A DNA stretch of 64,000 nt from Pseudidiomarina piscicola. Its GTDB lineage: Bacteria > Pseudomonadota > Gammaproteobacteria > Enterobacterales > Alteromonadaceae. Below, in pieces: positions 27,998 to 38,152 of this stretch. The number at the start of each line of letters is the position of its first letter. Positions within the stretch are counted from its first letter, which is position 1. Position numbers and translations under genes: made by a program. The stretch spans positions 1 through 64,000 of the forward strand of contig NZ_CADCXY010000007.1 in NCBI RefSeq assembly GCF_902806985.1. Direction: 5' to 3'. A model generated the notes under the pieces. That model searched no databases and had not been told where the DNA came from. It saw only the letters and a list, made by a program, of their open reading frames with translations.

Positions 27998-30900
27998 ATG
28001 TTTCAGCGCATTATTCAGTTTGCTGTCGCCAATCGCCTGTTATTGGTATTGGCTTTATTCAGCATCAGCATTGCGTCATTTTTTATTATTCCCAAACTTA
28101 ATCTGGATGCCTTCCCCGATGTTACCAACGTTCAGGTAACGGTAAATACGGAAGCACCCGGATTAGCAGCGACCGAAGTCGAGCAGCTTATTACCTATCC
28201 GATAGAGTCGGTGATGTATGCCCTGCCCGACGTCAAAGAAGTTCGGTCAATCTCAAAAACAGGTTTATCGGGCATTACCGTGGTATTTGACGAGAGTGTC
28301 GATATCTACTTTGCCCGGCAACTGGTATTCGAGCGGCTGCAAGCGGCAAAGGAGTTGATTCCAGAGGGAGTCGGCACGCCCGAAATGGGCCCTAACTCTT
28401 CCGGTCTCGGCCAGGTTTATCAGTATCTGCTACTTGCCGAGCCGGGCTCTGGTGTCAGTAGCATGGAGCTACGCAGTCTTAACGACTATGTGGTTAAACT
28501 GCTACTGATGCCCGTTGAGGGAATTACCGAAGTCTTGTCCTTTGGCGGTGAAGTTAAGCAATATCAGGTTAACCTCAATCCCGCCAAGCTGCTGTCTTAC
28601 GACCTTACCCAGCAAGACGTCATGGGCGCGGTCAACAAGAATAACGGTAACGTTGGTGGTTGGTATATGCCCCGCGGTCAGGAGCAGTTGGTTATTCGCG
28701 GCACCGGCTGGCTGGAAAGCGGTAAAAAAGGTCTACAGCAGATACAACAAATACCGCTCAAAACCGTTGACGGCGTTTCCGTAACACTGGGCCAGGTTGC
28801 CGACGTCGAAATCGGCAGTTAAATTCGCCAGGGAGCGGTCTCAATGTCGCGTAAAGTCGACGGCGAGGTCAACCAGCTGGGCGAAGTGGTGTCGGGTATT
28901 GTGCTCAAACGCATGGGCTCGAATACCAAAGCCACCATCGACGGTATTAAAAAGCGCATTCCGCTTATTCAGCAAGCATTACCCGAGGGTGTCACCTTTG
29001 AGCCGTATTATGATCAGGCCGATTTAATACAAAAAGCCGTATCTACGGTCGCGTATTCACTGCTCATTGCCTTTGTCTTTATTATCGCAGTATTAGCACT
29101 GTTTTTGCTCAACATACGCGCTACTTTTTTAGTGTTACTGTCCATTCCCGTTTCTATCGCCATTGCCCTGATGGTAATGTCCGCGATGGGCATGTCAGCT
29201 AACCTGATGTCGCTGGGCGGGATTGCTGTTGCCATTGGTATGCTGGTCGACGGCTCCGTGGTGATGGTTGAAAACATCTTTAAGCACTTAAGTCGTCCGG
29301 ATAGTGAACACCAAGACGACGCCGAGCAACGCACAGAGCACCGCGACCCAGATCCTCAGGCAGCCAAACTCGATAGCCATGGTATCAAGCTGCGAGTTAA
29401 GGAAGCGGCGAACGAAGTGGCACGACCGGTATTCTTTGCCGCCATGATTATCTTGGTGGTCTTTATGCCACTGTTTAGTTTTCAGGGTGTTGAAGCTAAA
29501 TTATTTGAGCCCATGGCTATCAGTATTATGTTGGCCATTATCTCCGCGGTTTTTGTGGCCATCATGGTTGTACCGGCATTAGCCAGTTACTTTTTCAGTC
29601 GGGGTATTAAGCCTCGTGAAAATAAACTGCTTAAACCACTAGATAATGGTTATAAAAGACTATTATCGGTGGCGTTACGCAGTAAAAAGGCTGTTATTAC
29701 CCTGGCCGGTGTGCTGTTTGTCGGCGCTTTGGTGTTAGTGCCTCGTCTCGGCACAGAATTTGCGCCCGAATTGGAAGAAGGCACGATTAATATTCGCGTG
29801 ACATTAGCCCCCTCCTCTAACCTTGAAACGGCCTTAGAGGTGGCTCCGAAGCTTGAAAAAATCCTGATGTCGTTCCCGGAAACCACCTACGCACTCAGCC
29901 GCATTGGACGAGCTGAAGTGGGCGGTGATCCAGAGCCTATCAGCAACATCGAGATATATGTGGGCCTTAAGCCGCAATCCGAATGGACAACGGCATCCGA
30001 TCGCTACGCCTTACAAGAAAAAATGGAGGCAAAACTAGATGCTCACCCAGGCTTGTTGTTTAATTTTTCACAACCTATTGCAACACGGGTTGATGAACTG
30101 CTCTCAGGTGTAAAATCGCAGCTAGCCATCAAACTATTTGGACCCGAGCTTGACGTGTTGGCCCGTAAAGGCCAGGAAATAGAAGGTGCCGTCAAGCAAG
30201 TTGACGGGGCGGTTGCTGTAGCGATGGAGCAAATAAAAGGTGAAGCACAACTCGTGGTTTCGCCGAAACGCCAGCAACTCTCACGCTACGGCTTAAATGT
30301 CACCGATGTACTGAGCGTTGTCGACAATGGCTTGGGTGGCGCTTCGGCAGGCCAGATCATTCGCGGTAATGAGCGCTATGATATTTACGTGCGGCTGGCC
30401 AAGCAATTCCGCGATACGCCGGAGTCTATTCGTTCGTTACGCCTGTTAACTCCCTCAGGGGCCTGGGTAACCTTAGGCGAAGTCGCCCACGTCGCAATTG
30501 AATCAGGACCACCGCAAATCCGTCGTGATGACGTACAGCGTCGCGTTGTGATTCAATCGAACGTTCAGGGTCGTGACATGGGTAGCGTGGTTGCCGATAT
30601 TAGGAAGGCGATTGACGAGAAGGTGGATTTACCAACCGGTTACTCAGTCGACATTGGTGGCCAGTTCGAAAGTCAACAACGAGCACAGGAGCGCTTGTCC
30701 ATTGTCGTTCCCATATCGCTGGCACTCATCGCCCTGCTGCTTTATTTTGCTTTCGGCACCATGGGTCAAGCCATGTTGATTTTGGTGAATGTACCATTGG
30801 CAGTCATCGGCGGTATTGTGGCACTCTATGTGTCAGGACAGTACTTATCGGTGCCCAGCGCCGTGGGTTTCATCACACTGTTTGGTGTGGCGGTACTAAA

Positions 30901-31195
30901 CGGTGTGGTTCTGGTCGAGAGTATTAACCAGAGAATAACCGATGGGCATGCGGTTAATGATGCCGTGTTTGATGGCGCGTGGTCGCGACTACGCCCGGTA
31001 TTAATGACAGCAATAACCTCAGCGTTAGGACTCATTCCCATGCTGTTTGCAACCGGTGCAGGGGCTGAAATTCAACGCCCACTGGCTACCGTCATTGTTG
31101 GTGGTTTGGTATCAGCTACTCTGCTGACATTGGTTATCTTACCCGTGCTCTATCCTTGGTTTTCGAAACAAAAAATTAAGGATCTGAGCCGTTAG
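27998..31195 (+). pseudogene. czcA: HME-family RND cation pump (CzcA-like) with in-frame stop
   Basis: The frame continues from 27998 to 31195 apart from one TAA at 28820-28822; the part before (274 residues) and the part after are in the same phase. Rejoined it is about 1065 residues, the family length. It has TM1 and the first porter domain before the stop, and TM2-TM12 with the proton-relay helix AVAIGMLVDGSVVMVEN after it. The lesion looks like a GAA-to-TAA change within VADVEIGS-x-IRQGA. Nothing else is damaged, so it is recent, a strain variant or a sequencing error. An ATG at 28844 with AGGGAG upstream could restart translation. Confidence 0.85.
28844..31195 (+). CDS. C-terminal part of CzcA, possible restart product
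   Basis: This is the open frame after the stop in czcA, 783 residues from the ATG at 28844. AGGGAG at 28831-28836 lies seven bases ahead, so ribosomes that stop at 28820 could reinitiate. The product would lack TM1 and much of the first porter subdomain and is unlikely to pump on its own. Whether two halves could assemble is untested. Listed because it would be expressed if the stop is real. Confidence 0.5.
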   Translation: MSRKVDGEVNQLGEVVSGIVLKRMGSNTKATIDGIKKRIPLIQQALPEGVTFEPYYDQADLIQKAVSTVAYSLLIAFVFIIAVLALFLLNIRATFLVLLSIPVSIAIALMVMSAMGMSANLMSLGGIAVAIGMLVDGSVVMVENIFKHLSRPDSEHQDDAEQRTEHRDPDPQAAKLDSHGIKLRVKEAANEVARPVFFAAMIILVVFMPLFSFQGVEAKLFEPMAISIMLAIISAVFVAIMVVPALASYFFSRGIKPRENKLLKPLDNGYKRLLSVALRSKKAVITLAGVLFVGALVLVPRLGTEFAPELEEGTINIRVTLAPSSNLETALEVAPKLEKILMSFPETTYALSRIGRAEVGGDPEPISNIEIYVGLKPQSEWTTASDRYALQEKMEAKLDAHPGLLFNFSQPIATRVDELLSGVKSQLAIKLFGPELDVLARKGQEIEGAVKQVDGAVAVAMEQIKGEAQLVVSPKRQQLSRYGLNVTDVLSVVDNGLGGASAGQIIRGNERYDIYVRLAKQFRDTPESIRSLRLLTPSGAWVTLGEVAHVAIESGPPQIRRDDVQRRVVIQSNVQGRDMGSVVADIRKAIDEKVDLPTGYSVDIGGQFESQQRAQERLSIVVPISLALIALLLYFAFGTMGQAMLILVNVPLAVIGGIVALYVSGQYLSVPSAVGFITLFGVAVLNGVVLVESINQRITDGHAVNDAVFDGAWSRLRPVLMTAITSALGLIPMLFATGAGAEIQRPLATVIVGGLVSATLLTLVILPVLYPWFSKQKIKDLSR

Positions 31196-31210
31196 GGTTC
31201 AATAGCATTT

Positions 31211-31240
31211 AAGGGGGCGGTTATTGTCGCCCCCTTTTAT
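31211..31240 (+). terminator. Terminator after czcCBA
   Basis: AAGGGGGCG and CGCCCCCTT form a 9-bp stem with an 8-base loop followed by TTTTAT. It separates the czc operon from the CDF gene. Confidence 0.8.
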
Positions 31241-31257
31241 TAAAAGAGGAACGTATT

Positions 31258-32145
31258 ATGGGACATCACCATAACCATGATCACTCAAAGGACATGCCGT
31301 CCAACCGATTAGGTTGGGCATTCCTGCTTAACTTTGTTTTTACCATTATTGAGTTCATTGGTGGTTTTCTTACCAACAGTACCGCCATTTTAGCTGATGC
31401 CGTTCATGATCTTGGCGATAGCCTGTCGTTAGGTCTCGCGTGGATACTAAATAAACTTGGCAAAAAACAGGCTAACCAACACTTTACCTACGGTTATAAA
31501 AGACTGAATCTTGCCGGTGCATTTATTAATGCCGTTGTGTTAATCGCAGGCTCTGCCTGGGTACTTGTGGAAGCAATTCCCAGACTCTGGAACCCTCAGA
31601 TGCCCGTCGCTGATGGCATGATTGCTTTAGCCGTCGTTGGCATTACAGTTAATGGATTTGCTGCTTACAAATTGTCAGAGGGCAAAACGTTAAACGAACG
31701 CGTTATTAACTGGCACTTGCTGGAGGATGTTCTCGGCTGGGTCGCTGTACTTATCGTTGGTATTGTTTTGCTGTTTGTGGATTGGCCAATTCTCGATCCG
31801 CTACTGTCGATTGGTTTTACTCTATTTATTTTAGTGAATGTGCTGCGCAACCTGTGGGCAACGCTGAAACTCTTCATACAAGCAACTCCGGACAAAGAAA
31901 CCTACAGACAAGTCGCTGACACTTTGCTGGAGCTACCTCATGTTGCTGACCTACACCATCTGCATTTTTGGTCACTAGATGGCGAGGAGCATGTATTAAC
32001 CGTTCATTTGGTGTTATCTAAAAACCTTGATATCGAGGCCCGTAGCGATTTAAAACAGCGCATCGATGACGTCCTTGCGCCCTATGCTTTAAGCCATACA
32101 ACGGTAGAACTAGAAGATCCTGATGAAGCCTGTAGGGACAACTGA
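31258..32145 (+). CDS. czcD: Cation diffusion facilitator (CzcD/ZitB-like)
   Basis: A proton-coupled exporter of Zn, Co or Cd in the inner membrane, 295 residues. A His-rich N-terminus (GHHHNHDHS) precedes six transmembrane helices. The metal site is formed by the HxxxD-type motif [12 protein letters not shown] in TM2 and its partner in TM5 ([10 protein letters not shown]), followed by a cytoplasmic ferredoxin-like domain (about 210-290, [20 protein letters not shown]). It may take zinc or cobalt from the cytoplasm while Czc cleared the periplasm. The ynfA-like gene follows after two bases. Confidence 0.92.
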
Positions 32146-32147
32146 TA

Positions 32148-32483
32148 ATGAGTGCATTATTTTTAATGAAAACATTGGGCTTATTTATTGCCACCGCAAT
32201 TGCTGAAATTGTCGGATGCTATTTACCCTACCTATGGCTCAAAGAGGGCCATTCGGTTTGGTTGCTCATTCCGGCGGCAGTGAGCTTAGCCTTATTTGCT
32301 TACTTGTTAACACTTCATCCGGCGGAAAGCGGGCGGGTCTACGCAGCTTATGGTGGTATTTACGTGTTAACTGCCATAGTCTGGCTGCGAATTGTCGATA
32401 AATCGCCACTATCCAATTTCGACCTGATTGGCACGGCGTTTGTGCTAACCGGTATGGGGATTCTTGTGTATGGCTGGCGTTAG
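32148..32483 (+). CDS. YnfA/UPF0060 family membrane protein
   Basis: A small protein of 111 residues with four transmembrane helices, of the UPF0060 (YnfA) family related in topology to SMR transporters. E. coli YnfA starts close to the equivalent of the internal Met at 32166 ([25 protein letters not shown] region), so that start is also possible. Members often lie beside CDF exporters in metal islands. The substrate is unknown. Confidence 0.85.
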
Positions 32484-32534
32484 CTATAAAGCAATTCAGT
32501 TAAAGAACTCCGCTCAAAAGTTTTACTACACAGA

Positions 32535-32978
32535 CTAACGCACCTTATGTTTGTCCGTGGTAGCGTCCTCAACCCCGTCATTAAGCGAGGCCATCAGTGG
32601 ACAATAGACATCTCCGTGTCCGGCGCTGCATTTTTGCACCAGCTCATTCAACGCTCGTTCAATTTGCTGTAAGTGCGATATCTTTCGACGAACACTGGTG
32701 AGCTTTTGCTCCCCAAGCTCCCGTGCCTCATCGCAATGAGCGCCATCTTGCAGAGTTAATAGCTCACCAATTTCATCCAGACTAAATCCAAGCCATTGAG
32801 ACGCGCGAATAAAATGAAGCCGAGCAAGCGCTTGTTCGTCGTAATGTCGGATCCCCCCATACGGCTTTTCCGGCTCGCTCATTAGCCCTCGGCGCTGATA
32901 ATAGCGCACCGTTTCCACGCCCACGCCGGCTGTTTTGGCCAGCGTGCCAATTGTCATTACGTTGCGTTTTTTTAACAT
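32535..32978 (-). CDS. merR: Mercury-responsive regulator MerR
   Basis: A dimeric regulator that represses and, with Hg(II), activates the mer operon by unwinding its 19-base-spaced promoter. Starting at the ATG 32978, the three mercury ligands fall exactly at C82, C117 and C126, the numbering of Tn501 MerR, which supports this start over the one at 33020. The HTH is MTIGTLAKTAGVGVETVRYYQR, and the rest is a dimerisation coiled coil. It is divergent from merT. Confidence 0.93.
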   Translation of the reverse strand: MLKKRNVMTIGTLAKTAGVGVETVRYYQRRGLMSEPEKPYGGIRHYDEQALARLHFIRASQWLGFSLDEIGELLTLQDGAHCDEARELGEQKLTSVRRKISHLQQIERALNELVQKCSAGHGDVYCPLMASLNDGVEDATTDKHKVR

Positions 32979-32983
32979 AGCTA

Positions 32984-33014
32984 TTGCTTCCGTAGTGAGG
33001 TACGGGTTTAAGAT
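32984..33014 (+). promoter_or_regulatory. merTPA promoter and MerR operator
   Basis: TTGCTT (32984-32989) and TAAGAT (33009-33014) are separated by 19 bases, the over-long spacer typical of MerR-controlled promoters. The spacer holds the dyad CCGTA...TACGG, which matches the central part of the Tn21/Tn501 operator. Confidence 0.88.
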
Positions 33015-33052
33015 TAACACATTAAAGCAAAATGCCCGAAGGAGTTACTCTT

Positions 33053-33403
33053 ATGTCAAATTCAAAATCTGGTCGGGGCTCTCTTCTCGCGGGAGGGATC
33101 GCAGCGACTCTGGCATCTGCGTGTTGTCTGGGTCCCCTCATATTACTTGCACTCGGTGTATCCGGGGCCTGGATTGGGAGCCTCACAGCACTTGAGCCTT
33201 ATCGACCCATTTTTATTACCATTGCATTGATTGCCATATTCTTTGCCTGGCGTCGAATATACCGGCGTGCTGATGACTGCAACCCTGATAACACCTGCGC
33301 AACGCCAAATGCTCGTAAGAGCTACAAAGTGATGTTTTGGCTCGTTGCGGTGCTTACTTTAACAGCATTGGCTTACCCCTATGTTGTTCCTTTGTTTTAC
33401 TAG
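33053..33403 (+). CDS. merT: Mercuric ion transporter MerT
   Basis: An inner-membrane importer that passes Hg(II) from MerP to MerA. It has 116 residues from the ATG at 33053 (GGAG eight bases upstream), against the in-frame upstream ATG at 33032 with no ribosome site. There are three transmembrane helices. The vicinal Cys pair C24-C25 (SACCLGP) is in TM1, and the second pair (DDCNPDNTC) is in the cytoplasmic loop after TM2. First gene of the mer transcript. Confidence 0.93.
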   Translation: MSNSKSGRGSLLAGGIAATLASACCLGPLILLALGVSGAWIGSLTALEPYRPIFITIALIAIFFAWRRIYRRADDCNPDNTCATPNARKSYKVMFWLVAVLTLTALAYPYVVPLFY

Positions 33404-33416
33404 GAGGCAATACACG

Positions 33417-35175
<1,759 letters not shown>

Positions 35176-35307
35176 GATAACCTAGCTTAACTTCACTGGA
35201 CAGTTACCAATATTTCGGGTTTAGCTGCTGGTTGGTGATAGGTTGGACTTCCCAGACTTTGCTAGACACTTTTAACAGTTACAATGTAACTCAAACTAGA
35301 GGTGTTT

Positions 35308-35586
35308 ATGAGCAAAGGCAAACGGTATACCGAAGAATTTAAAATTGAAGCCGTCAAGCAGGTCACTGAGCGCGGCCATTCTGTTTATGATGTCGCTGAT
35401 CGTCTGGGCATTTCCGTCAAATCACTTTACGACTGGCGTGCTAAATACGGTCAGGACAATAAAGCCAATAAATCCTCCGATGAACAACTGCGCATAGCAA
35501 AGCTTGAAGCTGAGATAAAACGCGTTAAGGAGGAACGGGATATATTAAAAAAGGCCGCAAAGTACTTTGCAGGCGAGTCCGAGTAA
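35308..35586 (+). CDS. IS3-family transposase OrfA (copy 2)
   Basis: Same protein as in copy 1: 92 residues, HTH and coiled coil, with the A-AAA-AAG frameshift heptamer near its 3' end. Starts at the ATG at 35308 behind GAGG. Confidence 0.9.
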   Translation: MSKGKRYTEEFKIEAVKQVTERGHSVYDVADRLGISVKSLYDWRAKYGQDNKANKSSDEQLRIAKLEAEIKRVKEERDILKKAAKYFAGESE

Positions 35587-35633
35587 AGTACGCCTTTATC
35601 CGTGATCATCAAAATCAGTTCTCTGTTTCGGCC

Positions 35634-36455
35634 ATGTGCCGGGTGTTGAAACTGAACCGCAGTGGCTTCTATGCCTGGTTGAAGAAACCTTTGAGCGACC
35701 GCGCCATAGAAGACGCACGGCTTTTAAAACGCATTAAAGCGTTCTTCATTGCCAGTGGCGGCACTTACGGCAGCCCCTGGATCCACAAAGACTTACGTGA
35801 AGCCGGTGAAAAATGCAGTGTTCATCGTGTTGCTAAGATCATGCGCCTCAATAAGCTCAGAGCTCAAATCGGTTATAAACGTCGGCATATAAAAGGCGGT
35901 AAGCCTGGCCGGGTGGCAGACAATGTCTTAGAGCGGCAGTTTAACCCAAAAGCGCCGAATACTTCGTGGGTAAGCGACATTACCTACGTGCGCACCTATG
36001 AAGGTTTCCTTTACGTGGCAACGGTTATCGACTTGTTCTCCAGGCGCGTTGTCGGCTGGTCAATGGACAAAAATATGGATAAACACCTGGTTATCAGAGC
36101 ACTGCTCATGGCGGTTTATCAGCGACGTCCAAAAGAGAAGGTGTTGGTGCATAGCGATCAGGGCAGCCAGTACGGCAGCTCTGATTACCTGGCGTTCATG
36201 AAAGAGCACAACCTAATACCGTCGATGAGCCGACGTGGGAACTGCCACGACAACGCTGTTGCTGAAAGCTTCTTTGCCACGTTTAAAAAGCGGGTTATTC
36301 GAAAGAAAATATACCCAAACCGAAATGAGGCGAAGACTGAGATATTTAATTTTATCGAGATGTTTTACAATCCGAAAAAGCGTCATTCTCATACAGGCGG
36401 CGTATCGCCTGCTAACTTTGAAAAGGCGTACTTTGAGAATTTACAGACTGTCTAG
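35634..36455 (+). CDS. IS3-family transposase OrfB (copy 2)
   Basis: Same 273-residue DDE catalytic protein as in copy 1 (SDITYV, HSDQGSQY, AESFF) with no disruption. Expected to be made mainly as an OrfAB frameshift fusion. Confidence 0.92.
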   Translation: MCRVLKLNRSGFYAWLKKPLSDRAIEDARLLKRIKAFFIASGGTYGSPWIHKDLREAGEKCSVHRVAKIMRLNKLRAQIGYKRRHIKGGKPGRVADNVLERQFNPKAPNTSWVSDITYVRTYEGFLYVATVIDLFSRRVVGWSMDKNMDKHLVIRALLMAVYQRRPKEKVLVHSDQGSQYGSSDYLAFMKEHNLIPSMSRRGNCHDNAVAESFFATFKKRVIRKKIYPNRNEAKTEIFNFIEMFYNPKKRHSHTGGVSPANFEKAYFENLQTV

Positions 36456-36550
36456 TGAAAGCTGGGAAGTCCAGGTTAAGCTAGTTCAGGAGTGATAATA
36501 GTTGTTATAAGCACTTTTTTTTCATTCATATTAGCTCTTATTTGTCTCAC

Positions 36551-36708
36551 TTATTTGACAATAAGTTTTCCTAGATACCTTTGCATCTGACAATGAAAAT
36601 CGTATTCTCCGGTCTTTAATACTGGCAATTCGATCAACTTTAACTTATTGGTCGGTAAAGTATCGCTGATCCCCAGATCAGGAATAAGCAAAGTTTCAGA
36701 GCAACAGA
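36551..36708 (-). pseudogene. Remnant of a second cupredoxin-domain gene
   Basis: The minus strand translates to the last about 50 residues of a protein closely similar to the intact cupredoxin at 37762-38115: SETLLIPDLGISDTL, then GEYDFHCQMQRYLGKLIV and a stop at 36551. Upstream of about 36708 the similarity ends and the frame is closed. It is the 3' end of a duplicated gene that lost its beginning, lying just beyond IS copy 2. Confidence 0.8.
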
Positions 36709-36736
36709 TTTAAAGGCTTCCAGTTTGACAACAATC

Positions 36737-37003
36737 TCATTTAGCCGTTTTCATTTGTTTATTATATAACGTTACAATTAGCCAGCCAGTAATCATAGCT
36801 CCCAAGGACCACCCGAATAATCCCGTAACAAATCCACTAAAACTCAAATGCCACTCGAAACCAGAGAGTTTTCCGTGAACCATGCCTTCTGTTAAAGCCA
36901 TCATGCTAGAGGGCATAATAAGCACTAGCAAGCTACAAACTCCCCATAAAACTGCGAAAGCACCGCCAGCTGCTAAGCCAAATTTCTTTGCATTAAGTTT
37001 CAT
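36737..37003 (-). CDS. DUF5676 family membrane protein
   Basis: A small membrane protein of 88 residues with two transmembrane helices (FAVLWGVCSLLVLI and FVTGLFGWSLGAMITGWLIV). It resembles the DUF5676 family commonly found beside copper ATPases and Met-rich proteins. Start at 37003 is fixed by an excellent ribosome site (AAGGAGG) eight bases upstream. It is the last gene of the leftward copper cluster. Confidence 0.8.
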   Translation of the reverse strand: MKLNAKKFGLAAGGAFAVLWGVCSLLVLIMPSSMMALTEGMVHGKLSGFEWHLSFSGFVTGLFGWSLGAMITGWLIVTLYNKQMKTAK

Positions 37004-37106
37004 AACTTCCTCCTTAAAAATACCGTTGTAAATTAGATATATTGAAAAAGTACCGCTACTTGCACACTGCAAGTAGCGGCATTTCCAACGGAGAGCTTAA
37101 TCTCTA

Positions 37107-37547
37107 CTACATTTCCTTTTTTTCTTCACTCTGATGTTCCATCATCTGCTCCATCATCATTTGCATCATATCCATTCTATGCTCCATCATTTTCATTTTA
37201 TTCATCATATTCTCTTTGCCCATTTGCTCTGCTTTGTCTCCCTTTTTATGTTCTCCTTTGTTCATGCCTTTATCCATCCCATGGTTCATCATTTGCATTC
37301 CCTTCTGCATTGACTTCATGTGTTCTTCCATTAGTTTTTTACGTTTCTTGGGATCGGATTCGCTTTTTATTTTTTCCATAGCTTCGCGCATTTCTTGCAT
37401 GTGCTCATTCATTGATGTCATTTTTTCATGATGCATCATTCCACTCATTGAACCTGTTTTATCATCACCATGTTTATGCTGTGCATCAGCAAAGACAGGA
37501 GAGGCCATTAAAGCTGTGATAGTTAAAGCTGAAAGTACTTTTTTCAT
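37107..37547 (-). CDS. Met/His-rich periplasmic protein (copper binding)
   Basis: A 146-residue protein with a signal peptide (to about residue 21, VFADA). The mature chain is unusually rich in Met, His and Lys, with repeats such as HGMDKGMNKGEHKKG and MMEHRMDMMQMMMEQM. Such sequences bind Cu(I)/Ag(I) through methionines, as in SilE/PcoE-like sponges. The helix content is high. The ATG at 37547 precedes the signal; the in-frame ATG at 37589 does not. Confidence 0.78.
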   Translation of the reverse strand: MKKVLSALTITALMASPVFADAQHKHGDDKTGSMSGMMHHEKMTSMNEHMQEMREAMEKIKSESDPKKRKKLMEEHMKSMQKGMQMMNHGMDKGMNKGEHKKGDKAEQMGKENMMNKMKMMEHRMDMMQMMMEQMMEHQSEEKKEM

Positions 37548-37594
37548 TTTATTACCCTCTTGACTATGACCAAATTGTATTGGTCTCATTAATT

Positions 37595-37735
37595 TTACTT
37601 TGTTTCACTATCGTTAAATCTTGGAGCCCACGCTGACGTAGACCTCATATAACGGCGATATTTATTGCCGAATCCTTCAATGCCTTCGATGAAATTGAAT
37701 TTCATCGAATCTAACGGGAAACTTTTAAAGCTCAT
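37595..37735 (-). CDS. Possible small protein of unknown function
   Basis: A 46-residue frame between the Met-rich gene and the cupredoxin gene, basic and aromatic (MSFKSFPLDSMKFNF ... GNKYRRYMRS). It could be a genuine small gene of the copper cluster or the end of a decayed one. The ribosome site (CCAGG, 11 bases upstream) is weak. I recognise no family. Confidence 0.3.
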   Translation of the reverse strand: MSFKSFPLDSMKFNFIEGIEGFGNKYRRYMRSTSAWAPRFNDSETK

Positions 37736-37761
37736 ATTGTGACCTGGACGTTTTAAGCCAT

Positions 37762-38115
37762 TTAACCGACAACTAGCTTTCCCCGATACATTTGCATCTG
37801 GCAATGAAAGTCGTACTCTCCGGGTTCCAGCGCTGGTATTTGAATTTGCTTTAATTTGTTAGAAGGCAACGTTTCACTTATTTCTAGCTTGGGAATGAGC
37901 AAAGTTTCAGAGCAAGGAGATTGATCCTTTCGCAGAAATTTAAGCTCAACAGGCTTGCCTTCTCGCACCTTTATACGCGAAGGTGAGTAGGTACCGTTTT
38001 CTACAGTAATTACAATCTCACCTTCTTCCGCCTGTTTCTCAGCAGGTTCATAAAGCCAAAACCACCAGACAATCAGTGCAATTAATGTTAAGCCAGCGAT
38101 ATTAATAAATAACAT
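37762..38115 (-). CDS. Membrane-anchored cupredoxin-domain protein
   Basis: A 117-residue protein with an N-terminal signal anchor (residues 2-22) and a cupredoxin fold. The likely copper ligands are Cys68 (SPCSET), His104, Cys105 and Met107/Met109 in FHCQMQM. Found next to copper P-type ATPases in several marine bacteria, it probably takes copper exported by CopA or passes it to the Cus system. A truncated sister copy lies at 36551-36708. Confidence 0.82.
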   Translation of the reverse strand: MLFINIAGLTLIALIVWWFWLYEPAEKQAEEGEIVITVENGTYSPSRIKVREGKPVELKFLRKDQSPCSETLLIPKLEISETLPSNKLKQIQIPALEPGEYDFHCQMQMYRGKLVVG

Positions 38116-38152
38116 TTTTACTCTCCTGAAAGAGCTCTAATTAAAAGAGGAA

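Larger units (their letters stand above)
35244..36473 (+). mobile_element. IS3-family insertion sequence, copy 2
   Basis: 1230 bp, apparently identical to copy 1 at 22454-23683 and in the same orientation, with a different 3-bp target duplication GGT (35241-35243 and 36474-36476). Each copy having its own duplication shows two separate insertions rather than one composite transposon. Recombination between the copies would delete att copy 2 and the czc-mer genes (about 12.8 kb). Confidence 0.95.

Noticed and set aside
28820-28822. Stop codon read as selenocysteine or by frameshifting
   Set aside because: It is TAA, not TGA. Both sides are in the same frame, so no frameshift is needed, and no structured readthrough signal is obvious. 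A nonsense change or sequencing error is simpler.
37111-37480. CRISPR-like or tandem DNA repeat in the Met-rich gene
   Set aside because: The repetitive look comes from Met/His/Lys codons. There is no regular repeat-spacer spacing. No CRISPR array was seen anywhere in the window.
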